Shown here in pieces: positions 1 to 7,904 of a stretch of 38,216 nucleotides of DNA (the stretch's first letter is position 1; every line of letters starts with the position of its first letter). This DNA comes from Pseudomonas syringae (GTDB lineage Bacteria; Pseudomonadota; Gammaproteobacteria; Pseudomonadales; Pseudomonadaceae), in assembly GCF_001698815.1 (NCBI RefSeq), contig NZ_LGSI01000073.1, positions 34,074-72,289 on the forward strand, given 5' to 3'. A program made the translations under genes and the position numbers. The notes beneath the pieces are model-generated. The model did not search any database, was not told where the DNA came from, and saw only the letters and a program-made list of their open reading frames with translations.

Positions 1-1245
1 GTCCCCCTGCCAGTGCAGGCGGTAACGCAGGCGGAAATTTTTACCTGTCTCGGCCGCAGGCTTGGGGACCCACATGGCGACAATGTTGTCGTGCGTCTCG
101 GCGTCGGTTGGAATTTCCACCAACTGCACGCTGCCTTCGCCCCAGTCGCCCAGAGGTTCAACCCATAGACTGGGACGCCGTTCGTAGTGCACACCATCCT
201 GGTAATGGTCGAAATCGCGATCGCGCTGCAACAGGCCAAAGCCTTTGGGATTGTTGTCGATGAAAGCCGATGCCATGGTGCGCGGGGCGTTATTGAGTGG
301 ACGCCAGATATGCTCGCCGTTGCCGGTCCAGATGGCCAGACCGTCCGAATCGTGCACCTGCGGCCGCCAATCGATGGCAGTGGGCTTGGCGGTATCGGAG
401 TACCAGAACATGGAGGTGAGCGGCGCGATCCCCAGACGCTCGATGTCCCTGCGCAAAAACAGGGAAGCATCGATATCCATGATGACCCCTTTATCCCTGT
501 GCAGGACAAAACGATAGGCTCCGCAAATACTCGGTCCTTCAAGTAACGCGTAAACAGTAACCGCAGTGCTGCGTGTGTCTGCGGCTGCTTCAAACCAGAA
601 ATGGCTGAAGTCTGGAAACTCCTCAGGCTGGCTTGCCTGCGCCACATTGACCGCAATACCGCGAGCGGAAATGCCGTACTGATATTGATCACCGATCGCG
701 CGAAAGTAGGAGGCCCCGAGAAAGGCTACCCAGTCATTGGTGCGCCAATCCAGTTGGCGCTGGTCGCCGGAGCGGCTCTCCTGGAAACGGAAACCGGCGA
801 AGTGATTTCCTGGCGGCAGCAGGCGAGCGGGACTGTCTGCAGGCATGTCGAAATAGGATTCGTCGAAGAGAATCTCACGCGCCATGTCGTCGTGAACAAC
901 GTGCATTGCCACGGGAAAACGAAAATAAGTACCCAGGTGAGAGAAAACAACCGGGTACTGCCCCGGCCCCAGGGCAAACAGGGCGTGGGACGTGTCGAAT
1001 TTTATTTTCCCGTGCGCATCATAATTGATCTGCGACAGCACCTCGGCTGGGCCGGCGGTGGGAGCAAACCAGGGCATCCGCGACTTTGATTCCGCCAGTT
1101 CAATCAAACTTTCAAATGAAAAAGGTGAAGCGTCCCCCAACCGGAGTTTTTCCTCTTCCCTGCCTATCGCTGACGAAAGTTTGCCCATGCCGGCGAGCGC
1201 CACTGACAGGGTTGAAAGTGCGAGAAGCGATCGACGAGTAAGCAT
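1..1245 (-). CDS. opgD: Periplasmic glucan biosynthesis protein OpgD-like, 3' end cut by window edge
   Basis: OpgG/OpgD family protein, which acts in the periplasm in making or tailoring osmoregulated periplasmic glucans. The N-terminus MLTRRSLLALSTLSVALAG is a twin-arginine (Tat) signal, which favours OpgD over the Sec-exported OpgG. Visible family motifs include FLGASYFRA, the QYGxSARG stretch, EEFPDF, DNNPKGFGLLQ and RRPSLWVEP. The first 415 codons lie in the window; compared with E. coli OpgD (about 550 residues) roughly the last quarter lies beyond base 1. The start at 1245 is chosen because the Tat motif begins there and a GGA lies about 10 bases upstream. It follows the APS kinase gene by 68 bases on the same strand with no convincing terminator between, so it may be read through from the operon upstream or have its own promoter. 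Family assignment is firm; OpgD versus a paralogue is less so. Confidence 0.85.
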   Translation of the reverse strand, partial: MLTRRSLLALSTLSVALAGMGKLSSAIGREEEKLRLGDASPFSFESLIELAESKSRMPWFAPTAGPAEVLSQINYDAHGKIKFDTSHALFALGPGQYPVVFSHLGTYFRFPVAMHVVHDDMAREILFDESYFDMPADSPARLLPPGNHFAGFRFQESRSGDQRQLDWRTNDWVAFLGASYFRAIGDQYQYGISARGIAVNVAQASQPEEFPDFSHFWFEAAADTRSTAVTVYALLEGPSICGAYRFVLHRDKGVIMDIDASLFLRRDIERLGIAPLTSMFWYSDTAKPTAIDWRPQVHDSDGLAIWTGNGEHIWRPLNNAPRTMASAFIDNNPKGFGLLQRDRDFDHYQDGVHYERRPSLWVEPLGDWGEGSVQLVEIPTDAETHDNIVAMWVPKPAAETGKNFRLRYRLHWQGD

Positions 1246-1313
1246 GATTTTCGTCCATGATTTGATTTCGATTAAAAGTGTGTAACCCCTTTAGCCATGC
1301 GGTATTGGCGACA

Positions 1314-1955
1314 TCACCGTTTGTAGAGATGTTGAGAAAGTGCGTTGAAACTACAATCCGCAAGATCCAGCCAGGCACATATGTCCTCCACCGACTCACC
1401 AATGCTCAGCACATCGCTGCGCAGATGCACTTCCGGGAAAACCGGCGTTTCATAAGGCGCATCGATGCCGGTGAAGTTTTGCAGTTCCCCGCTTCTGGCT
1501 TTGCGGTACAAGCCCTTGGGATCTCGTTGTTCAGCGACAGCCAGCGGCACGTCGACGAAGACTTCAACGAAGCGCTCGCTGCCAACAATTGAACGCGCGT
1601 GATGCCGTGCCGTGCGGGTGGGTGAAATAAGCGCGACCATTACGGTCAGCCCGGCGTCTGCCATCAATGCGGCGACTTCGGCCACGCGCCGAACATTTTC
1701 TTCCCGGTCGGCGGCACTGAAACCGAGGTCCCGACACAGTCCGTTACGCAGCACATCCCCATCAAGAATGCAGGTCCTCAGGCCTCGGGAGCGCAATGCA
1801 AAATCCAGGGCCTTGGCGATGGTCGATTTGCCGGACGCGGACAGTCCGGTAAACCACAGCACCGTGCCTTGGTCATGCATAGCCATAGCTGATCGATTGA
1901 ACGCATAGGCACTGTGGTCATTTAGTTTTTGATAATCATCAACGACGCCTTCCAT
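1314..1955 (-). CDS. cysC: Adenylyl-sulfate (APS) kinase
   Basis: Phosphorylates adenosine 5'-phosphosulfate with ATP to make PAPS, the sulfate donor of sulfotransferases. The 213-residue protein has a P-loop GLSASGKST at about residues 37-45, the ILDGD segment near 63-67, and the family stretch ending in DPKGLYRKAR and ELQNFTGIDAPYE. Length is normal for a standalone CysC. AGGAGA lies about 9 bases before the ATG. It is the last gene of a seven-gene minus-strand operon, 27 bases after the MFS gene. Because the same operon encodes a PAPS-binding sulfotransferase, its likely job is dedicated PAPS supply rather than general assimilation; that role is inferred from context. Confidence 0.93.
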   Translation of the reverse strand: MEGVVDDYQKLNDHSAYAFNRSAMAMHDQGTVLWFTGLSASGKSTIAKALDFALRSRGLRTCILDGDVLRNGLCRDLGFSAADREENVRRVAEVAALMADAGLTVMVALISPTRTARHHARSIVGSERFVEVFVDVPLAVAEQRDPKGLYRKARSGELQNFTGIDAPYETPVFPEVHLRSDVLSIGESVEDICAWLDLADCSFNALSQHLYKR

Positions 1956-1982
1956 AGCGAGCTATCTCCTGTTGGTAAATAT

Positions 1983-3224
1983 TCAGTCGTCGGGGGGTTT
2001 GTCAGGCAGCAGGCCGACCACCATCAGCTGCACCAGCAATAATCCGGCGATACACAGATACAGCGGCGCAAAGGAACCCAGCAGTTCCTTGCAGGTGCCG
2101 CCGAGAAAATTGCCCAATACGCCGCCCACACCGATCAAGACATTGGCGATACCGAAGGCACGTGTCAGGCAATCAAGAGGCACGATCTGCCCCAGATAAG
2201 TCGGGACCAGACCAAATACCGGGTAAAACGCCAGCGCAAATAAAAAGCCGGCCAGATAAAACCCGCTGTCGCTGTCCAGGTAATAGACGCAAAGACTTGC
2301 CAGGCATGCACTGACAAAACACAGCATCAATGCCCGGCGCGAGCCCAGCCGATCGGCCACCCAGCCGACGAGAAAGCCTGCGGCCATTCCCACCGCGCCG
2401 ATTGTCGACCACACCATCCCCGTGGTCGCTACGGACATGGAAAGCTCTTCACGCATGAATGGCGCCAGGTAAGTCTGAAACGGCAGCAGCGTCAGGCCGT
2501 TGAGAAAAGCCACCAGCCAGGTGAGATACAGCGGCACGGACAACCAGCTTTGGGTAGCGGTCTGTCGTGACGTGACCGGGTGAGAGTGCAACGCGCCTGG
2601 CGACTGACGCAGCAAATACCAGGCTGCGACACACACCAGAATCGACAGCAATCCGGCAATCAACCAGATGGCGCGCCACCCGCCGTGCAGGGTCAATAGG
2701 CTGACCAGCACGCCATTGATGAATACGCCGTAACTGGTCCCACTGGAGATCAGGCCCATCACTCGCGCCCGGGTTGTGACGGAGAAGTGGGTCGCGACGA
2801 TTTCGGCCAGCGGGATGTACGCCGACGCCGAACAGCCGCCAAGCAAAATCAGCAGCCCTCCGGATAACCAGATTGAATCGCTGACACTCAGCCCCAGCAA
2901 CGCCAGCGAGGTCGCCACCGTTGAATACAGACTGATTTTCCAGCCCGCGACAAAACGGCTGAGGTAACCGGCGAGAAATGAAAAGCCCAGAAACCCGATC
3001 TGGGCGCCGCCGGTAATCAGCCCGACGGTGGTGTAGTCAAAGCCGATGTCACGCCGCATGTCCACCAACAGGTTGGCGAACAGATAGACACCAAAACCAT
3101 AGGTACAAGCAACGAAGCCGGTCAGGACAATCGCCAGCACCACGCCGCTACCGACGCGAGTGGAATCATCGGCGGCCGCCGTCAGCGCGGGCTCGATCGG
3201 GTTGCTGGCAGACGACCTATTCAT
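1983..3224 (-). CDS. MFS family transporter
   Basis: A 413-residue inner-membrane protein with about 12 hydrophobic segments, starting after a polar N-terminus of about 25 residues. A WVADRLGSRRAL loop near the middle of the second half matches the MFS loop 8-9 signature (GxxxDRxGRR type), and a charged loop separates the two six-helix halves near residues 205-230. The start ATG overlaps the stop of the methyltransferase gene by four bases (ATGA), so translation is probably coupled. Within this operon it is the only membrane protein, so it probably exports the pathway product or imports its precursor; substrate and direction cannot be read from the sequence. Confidence 0.88.
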   Translation of the reverse strand: MNRSSASNPIEPALTAAADDSTRVGSGVVLAIVLTGFVACTYGFGVYLFANLLVDMRRDIGFDYTTVGLITGGAQIGFLGFSFLAGYLSRFVAGWKISLYSTVATSLALLGLSVSDSIWLSGGLLILLGGCSASAYIPLAEIVATHFSVTTRARVMGLISSGTSYGVFINGVLVSLLTLHGGWRAIWLIAGLLSILVCVAAWYLLRQSPGALHSHPVTSRQTATQSWLSVPLYLTWLVAFLNGLTLLPFQTYLAPFMREELSMSVATTGMVWSTIGAVGMAAGFLVGWVADRLGSRRALMLCFVSACLASLCVYYLDSDSGFYLAGFLFALAFYPVFGLVPTYLGQIVPLDCLTRAFGIANVLIGVGGVLGNFLGGTCKELLGSFAPLYLCIAGLLLVQLMVVGLLPDKPPDD

Positions 3225-4018
3225 TTGGCAATCGCCGTATGAATGATGAAGTCACAGTCCAGCGGATCATAGATTGGCCGGAAATCACCAAACGACTGAG
3301 GCCGAAAGAAGCCCGCTTCACTGATCTCGCCTTTGAGTTCCTCCGGCAAAATCGGATAGACCTGCAACCTGTAGCAAGCGCCGTCGCTGAAGGTATAGAT
3401 GAACTCGCACAGTTGATCGCTGACCTGCCCCAGACTGACTTCGGCGTTATGCCCGCAATAGTAGTAACGGCCGGAGGACTTGAAGCGACCGGCACGTATG
3501 GCGCGGAAGTTGCGCTGATCCACCACCAGGAGCCCGCCCGGCTTGAGCAGCTGCCTGAACCGACGCAATACCCAATGACGATCATGCTTGTCGAACACGT
3601 GGCACAGAGAACTGCCCAGGCACAGTACGGCATCGAAAGTGCCCAGTCGGCGGGGGTCGAGTTCCAGCCAGTCGCGCTGCAGGATCGGGATATCCAGCCC
3701 TCTTGATTTAGCGTTGACGCGCGCCCGCTCCACCATGGTCGAGCTGCCGTCGCACGCCAGGACGTTGAAACCGGCCTTGTGCAACTGCACCGCATGGAAT
3801 CCGCTGCCAGTGGAAACATCGATAACCGTTTTGGCGCCCAGTTTGCTCAGCAAATCGGCAAAAAAGCTGCCTTCGCCGGCTGCACGTTTGTCCCAGTCGA
3901 TCAGTTCATCCCAGCGGCTGACAAAGTCGTGGGTGTATTGAGTTGCGTAATCAGCACAGCCGCTGCGGTTACCGACTGGAGCGTGCCCCTTGCGACCTTC
4001 ACGCCGGATGTAGGTCAT
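3221..4018 (-). CDS. Glycine/sarcosine N-methyltransferase-like SAM-dependent methyltransferase
   Basis: A 265-residue class I methyltransferase. Motif I is DVSTGSGFH at residues 67-75, followed by the acidic residue of strand beta-2 at D90. The fragments RWDELIDWDKR, LCLGSSLCHVF, VVDQRNF, RYYYCG and GDFRPIYD closely follow the layout I remember for bacterial glycine-sarcosine methyltransferases of halophiles, as does the length. Those enzymes methylate glycine to sarcosine and dimethylglycine. A longer reading frame opens upstream, but the ATG at 4018 is chosen because the family alignment begins near there. It overlaps the upstream oxidoreductase by 20 bases. The true acceptor here may be another amino group. 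No partner dimethylglycine methyltransferase is present, so full glycine betaine synthesis is not supported. Confidence 0.82.
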   Translation of the reverse strand: MTYIRREGRKGHAPVGNRSGCADYATQYTHDFVSRWDELIDWDKRAAGEGSFFADLLSKLGAKTVIDVSTGSGFHAVQLHKAGFNVLACDGSSTMVERARVNAKSRGLDIPILQRDWLELDPRRLGTFDAVLCLGSSLCHVFDKHDRHWVLRRFRQLLKPGGLLVVDQRNFRAIRAGRFKSSGRYYYCGHNAEVSLGQVSDQLCEFIYTFSDGACYRLQVYPILPEELKGEISEAGFFRPQSFGDFRPIYDPLDCDFIIHTAIAK

Positions 4019-5165
4019 GTCTGGCGCTCCCTGTCTGTTCGAGCCTTTGAACGTAGTCCTGGTATTTGCGCCCCAGCTCCGCGGCCCATTGATGCACGTC
4101 TTGCAGGGACATACGAGACACGGAATAACCCAGCAGGGATTCCATGATCGCCATCTGCTCAAACTCGAAGGAAACGCTGCCATCGGCGTTTATCGCGCGA
4201 ATGCCGTCCTGTTGCTGGCCGCGTTGGTTCATCGCAATCGCCTCGGTGCGGGCCACACCGTAGGGTAAACTGAGCAACACCCGGCCCAGACCGACGCTGA
4301 CCGGATATCCACCCGGCAAGCCACCCGGTGCAGGTGCATGGGTCTGCACCTCGTAGTCGGCAAACAGGTTTTCGATGACGCTGATTGCCGAGGTTGCGGT
4401 CAGGAACTGCCCATCGACTCCGCCCAGACGGCGAAACTGCGTGCGCACGCATGCGAAGATCAGCGCATCGTCAAATGCCCCAGTGCAATCCTTGCCGTTG
4501 ACGCGGTAGTGGAGCGAGTAATTGGCATCCGCCGGAAGTCCGGCACGAGGCACGTAGTGGCTGAAGAAATGCGAGGCGATCAGTCTGACCTGTACCGCTT
4601 CAGGGGAACACATGGCCAGCCGCGCGATGGCCATGCGTGTGGCAGGAACCAGATTGGCGACATTGCCGATGCCGGTATCCGGCGCCATGCCCGCCTTGTC
4701 CAGCACCACATTCACTGCGTCAGGAAAGGCGCAGTTGACCACAATGGCCCTGCACCCCGCATGTTTGACAGCTCGCATCAACTCATAGGCCGGCGCCAGG
4801 TGCATCGGCAACCAAGGGCCCAGCTGCGCCTGATCCAGTGCCTGAAAAGCAGTAGCCGGCAATTGGGTAATCACTCGCCACGATTGCAGGGAGGCGCAGT
4901 TGAGAATGATGTCCGGATGAATGCGGGTAATGATCGCGGAGTTTTCTTCGACGTTGCCCTCGCCAAGATTCATCTCCATGGGATGAATCGTACACAGCGT
5001 ATTCATCTGCAGGCAGCTCAGGCGTACGAGATTACAACTACGGGTAACTTTTTCCAGGTCACGACTGGCAACGTAGAAAATATATTCGTTGCGTGGCGCC
5101 AGGATCTGGAGAATCTGCAGGCACAGATTTCCTCCACCCACGATCAGTAATTTTTTCTTGTCCAT
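3999..5165 (-). CDS. Rossmann-fold oxidoreductase, saccharopine-dehydrogenase-like NAD(P)-binding protein
   Basis: A 388-residue protein. Its N-terminus (KKLLIVGGGNLCLQIL, about residues 4-19) is a dinucleotide-binding strand-turn-helix, and IHPDIILNCAS near residue 80 is like the second Rossmann edge of saccharopine dehydrogenase and homoserine dehydrogenase type proteins. The remainder contains VNCAFPDAVN and LVPATRMAIA but no catalytic motif I can name. The start at 5165 has AAGGAGA seven bases upstream, which decides it over an upstream in-frame start. It lies 53 bases after the SDR gene and overlaps the methyltransferase start. A reductive or dehydrogenase step in the operon's pathway is inferred; the substrate is unknown. 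Confidence 0.7.
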   Translation of the reverse strand: MDKKKLLIVGGGNLCLQILQILAPRNEYIFYVASRDLEKVTRSCNLVRLSCLQMNTLCTIHPMEMNLGEGNVEENSAIITRIHPDIILNCASLQSWRVITQLPATAFQALDQAQLGPWLPMHLAPAYELMRAVKHAGCRAIVVNCAFPDAVNVVLDKAGMAPDTGIGNVANLVPATRMAIARLAMCSPEAVQVRLIASHFFSHYVPRAGLPADANYSLHYRVNGKDCTGAFDDALIFACVRTQFRRLGGVDGQFLTATSAISVIENLFADYEVQTHAPAPGGLPGGYPVSVGLGRVLLSLPYGVARTEAIAMNQRGQQQDGIRAINADGSVSFEFEQMAIMESLLGYSVSRMSLQDVHQWAAELGRKYQDYVQRLEQTGSARHDLHPA

Positions 5166-5218
5166 GACGTTTCTCCTTATCGACAGACTGAAGCCCACGC
5201 AGGCTGAAAGCACTCTGG

Positions 5219-5947
5219 CTAACGTGGGTAAGCGCCGTTATCCACGGCAATAACCTGGCCGGTCAGGTGCCGGCTTTTTTCTCCCAGCAAGAAGACGATC
5301 ACATCGGCAACCCCTGATGGCTGGATCGGCTCCCTGAGGATTTCCTGACGTTCGTACTCCCTGCGTCGATGCTCAGGAATGCGGTCGAAGATCGAGGTAT
5401 TGCGCACCAGAGCGGGCGACACCGCGTTGACGCGGATCGAAGGTGCGAAATTCCAGGCGTTGGCCTTGGTCAGGCCGATGACGCCCGCCTTGGTTGCCCC
5501 GTACAGTGCGTCGAAACTGCCCACCTCTCCCGCCACTGAAGTGACATTGACAATGCTTCGAGTACCACCGCTCGACATTTCTTGCCGGGCAAAATCCCGA
5601 GACAGGTAAATCAACGACTTCAGATTCACCGTGCACATCTCATCAATCTGGGCATCGCTGTAATCAAAGACACTTTGACCGTGATAAAGACCGGCGTTAT
5701 TAACCAGACCCGAGAGCGACTCGTGACGAGAGTAAAGTTGCGGGATAAAAGTCTTTAATGTCGAAAAGTCCGCGAAATCGGCACCGATAACTTCGAGCCG
5801 ATCACTGCCGGCTTCGGCCAGCAAAGACTCCAATCCTGCGACGTCCTTGTCGGCGGCAATCACATAAAAATCTTCTGCCAGGCAGGCCATCGCCGCAGCC
5901 CGGCCAATACCATTGGCCGCTCCGGTTATAACGACTTTCTTTTTCAT
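5219..5947 (-). CDS. Short-chain dehydrogenase/reductase (SDR)
   Basis: A classical SDR of 242 residues. TGAANGIG at residues 8-15 binds the cofactor, NNAG is at 83-86, the catalytic serine is in VTSVAG near 137, and the YxxxK pair is Y149/K153 (YGATK). D33 after strand beta-2 (IAADKD) suggests NAD(H) preference, by family rule. The ATG overlaps the sulfotransferase stop by four bases. It should oxidise or reduce an alcohol/ketone in the same pathway as the transaldolase-like and sulfotransferase proteins; the substrate is not predictable. Confidence 0.9.
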   Translation of the reverse strand: MKKKVVITGAANGIGRAAAMACLAEDFYVIAADKDVAGLESLLAEAGSDRLEVIGADFADFSTLKTFIPQLYSRHESLSGLVNNAGLYHGQSVFDYSDAQIDEMCTVNLKSLIYLSRDFARQEMSSGGTRSIVNVTSVAGEVGSFDALYGATKAGVIGLTKANAWNFAPSIRVNAVSPALVRNTSIFDRIPEHRRREYERQEILREPIQPSGVADVIVFLLGEKSRHLTGQVIAVDNGAYPR

Positions 5948-6687
5948 GTTGACCCTGACGTGTTTGTAAACTGATTCATGCGTTCGAAATAGGGCCGGTG
6001 AAAACGGTAGTACTCAATCAGGCGGGAATTGTCGCCAAGTTGACTGCTGTCGAAAGCCGAAGAAACCATCGAATTAATCTGCGTACTGTTCTCGGCGGCT
6101 TTATGCCAGCTGCGCCAGGGCAGCCATTGCTGCGGGCATTCCTTGTTCCAGTTGAGTGCATCGGGCAAAAACGGCAGTTGCAGATAATCACACAATTTAC
6201 GAATGGTCTTTTGCGGCTCCCGGGCAAGTTCATCGGCATTGATGACATAGGGAATACGTCCCGTCAGCCGTGTCACCTCGCAGAAAATTTCGTACTGTGC
6301 CTTATGCCCAATGGCCATGAGCGGCATCTGCGGATAAATCGCAAAATGGGAAAGAATGGAACTCGCGGGTTCGCGGATAATAAAGATATTCTCCTGCTCC
6401 AGAAGAAACTCTGAATCAGCTTTCAACTCAGGCAGGCAGTGATAACACATGTCCTTGTGAAACACGGCGCGCTGCTGCCGCGCTTCACGCAGCAGCGCCT
6501 TGACCCCCTCGTAAGACGTCGGCAAGCCACAGTCCAGGTTGTCCGACGGGATCGGCGAATCCTGACCGAAAGCCACATGAGCAAACGGCTCGTGGAACAC
6601 TTCGAAATCCTGACGCTCGATGAACACCCGCTCCAGTACGGTTGATCGCGAGCGAGGATGAGCCCATAGCGCTATCATCCGATTCAT
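5944..6687 (-). CDS. Sulfotransferase family protein (PAPS-dependent)
   Basis: A 247-residue cytosolic protein with the two nucleotide-binding elements of sulfotransferases. The 5'-phosphosulfate loop is at the N-terminus (HPRSRSTVLERVF, residues 10-22). The 3'-phosphate site is IIREPASSILSHFA (R105, S109/S110, S113). The PRSRST form of the loop is seen in a bacterial subfamily that is often misnamed, so the acceptor is open. It starts in a four-base overlap with the transaldolase-like gene and ends in a four-base overlap with the SDR. An APS kinase four genes downstream can feed it PAPS. It probably O- or N-sulfates a small metabolite made by its neighbours; this role is inference. Confidence 0.85.
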   Translation of the reverse strand: MNRMIALWAHPRSRSTVLERVFIERQDFEVFHEPFAHVAFGQDSPIPSDNLDCGLPTSYEGVKALLREARQQRAVFHKDMCYHCLPELKADSEFLLEQENIFIIREPASSILSHFAIYPQMPLMAIGHKAQYEIFCEVTRLTGRIPYVINADELAREPQKTIRKLCDYLQLPFLPDALNWNKECPQQWLPWRSWHKAAENSTQINSMVSSAFDSSQLGDNSRLIEYYRFHRPYFERMNQFTNTSGST

Positions 6688-7904
6688 GACTGCCCACCTG
6701 CGCTAGCTCGCAAGACGGCTGTCGGCTTTTGCGACAGACCCATTCTTAGCGACTCGATGAAGCTGTCCAGCTCAGGCCGTGCGCCACAGGCATACTCATG
6801 CGCCGTGACAAATGCCGGGTGCAGCGCAAACCCTTCAGGTTCAAGGCCGCCCAATTGGTAGGCTTCCCTGAAGTAATCGATGCGCAGCAGCTTGTCCAGA
6901 ACCTGGCTCGGGATTGTCAGACTTCGGGCAGGCAATACTGGCCGGCCTGCGCGCTCGCGGCGCAGCAAAAACTCGATGATTGGCGCCGGCAAGGTGTAGA
7001 GAGTGGTCCGTTCGCCAGTGCGCTCAAGGTGCCAGCAATGCTCACTTTCCTGCCCCTCGCCATCAACCTTGATGCTGGCGATGAGCAGACGAGCCGGGCT
7101 TTTCGTGGCAGCGAGCAATGTCTGGATCGCATCATAAACCGCCAGTTCAGCCCATCGTTTATCTTCAGTGGTCAATACGATACCGAGCGCCTGAGCCTGA
7201 CGATCGAACGCTTCATGCACACCGAAACGACCGATCATGAAGGTGATGACATACCGCGCATGGGCAATGTCTACGCCCAGACGACGCGCCTTTGCCCGCC
7301 CCCGCTCGATAGCCTCAAGGCCAGCGGCAAATTGCGAAACGGTAAAGCAAAATGTGTTGTTGATCGAACACCCCTGAGCGACAAGTTGTTCAATCGCCCG
7401 ATACCCTGCCTGACTGCCGGGGATCTTGATCATGATGTTCGGTGCCAGCCGGGACAATTCCAGGCCGTGTTTGACAATTGCCGAGGTATCCTCGCCAAGA
7501 AACGGATCAACTTGAGCGGACATCCAGCCGAAACGCTGACCCGAATCACGCCACATTGCGTCTAATTGCCTGGCGGCATCCAGAACAAGCTGGCTGTAGA
7601 TATTCCGGCGACGCTGTGTAACATTCAGCCGTTCATCCCAGCTATTATTTCGCTCCGCCCAGCAATAATGAGCGTGTAAAAAAGCCGAATTGATTAGCCG
7701 TGGATTAGTCGTAACACCCGTTATTCCAGAAAAACTTTCAGATAACGGCTCCGGCAATAGAGAATCGATAACACCTCTCAACTCATGATAGCGTTCCACC
7801 ATTGCTGACTTGAAAACCCCATAGCAGGCAGGTGAACCATCCCACCAAACTTCCGAATCCGGATTAGCCTTTTTCAGAAGGCGAACATATCTCAAACCAG
7901 CCAT
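6684..7904 (-). CDS. Transaldolase family protein
   Basis: A 406-residue protein with the conserved transaldolase motifs: GVTTNP at residues 63-68, SAQVDP at 129-134, and NIMIKIPGSQAG at 156-167, where K160 is the position of the Schiff-base lysine. INNTFCFT (181-188) follows the usual NVTLIFS strand. It is longer than housekeeping TalB (about 317 residues), with extra sequence in the C-terminal half. The ATG at 7904 has GGAG six bases before it; a TTG twelve bases further upstream is a weaker alternative. It is the first gene of the operon. It probably forms or cleaves a carbon-carbon bond using a dihydroxyacetone-type or related donor, supplying the carbon skeleton. Family assignment is solid; the reaction is not known. 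Confidence 0.85.
   Translation of the reverse strand: MAGLRYVRLLKKANPDSEVWWDGSPACYGVFKSAMVERYHELRGVIDSLLPEPLSESFSGITGVTTNPRLINSAFLHAHYCWAERNNSWDERLNVTQRRRNIYSQLVLDAARQLDAMWRDSGQRFGWMSAQVDPFLGEDTSAIVKHGLELSRLAPNIMIKIPGSQAGYRAIEQLVAQGCSINNTFCFTVSQFAAGLEAIERGRAKARRLGVDIAHARYVITFMIGRFGVHEAFDRQAQALGIVLTTEDKRWAELAVYDAIQTLLAATKSPARLLIASIKVDGEGQESEHCWHLERTGERTTLYTLPAPIIEFLLRRERAGRPVLPARSLTIPSQVLDKLLRIDYFREAYQLGGLEPEGFALHPAFVTAHEYACGARPELDSFIESLRMGLSQKPTAVLRASAGGQS

Noticed and set aside
1314..7904. Idea that the operon is a complete glycine betaine pathway
   Set aside because: Only a GSMT-like methyltransferase is present. The dimethylglycine methyltransferase is missing, and the other enzymes do not fit.
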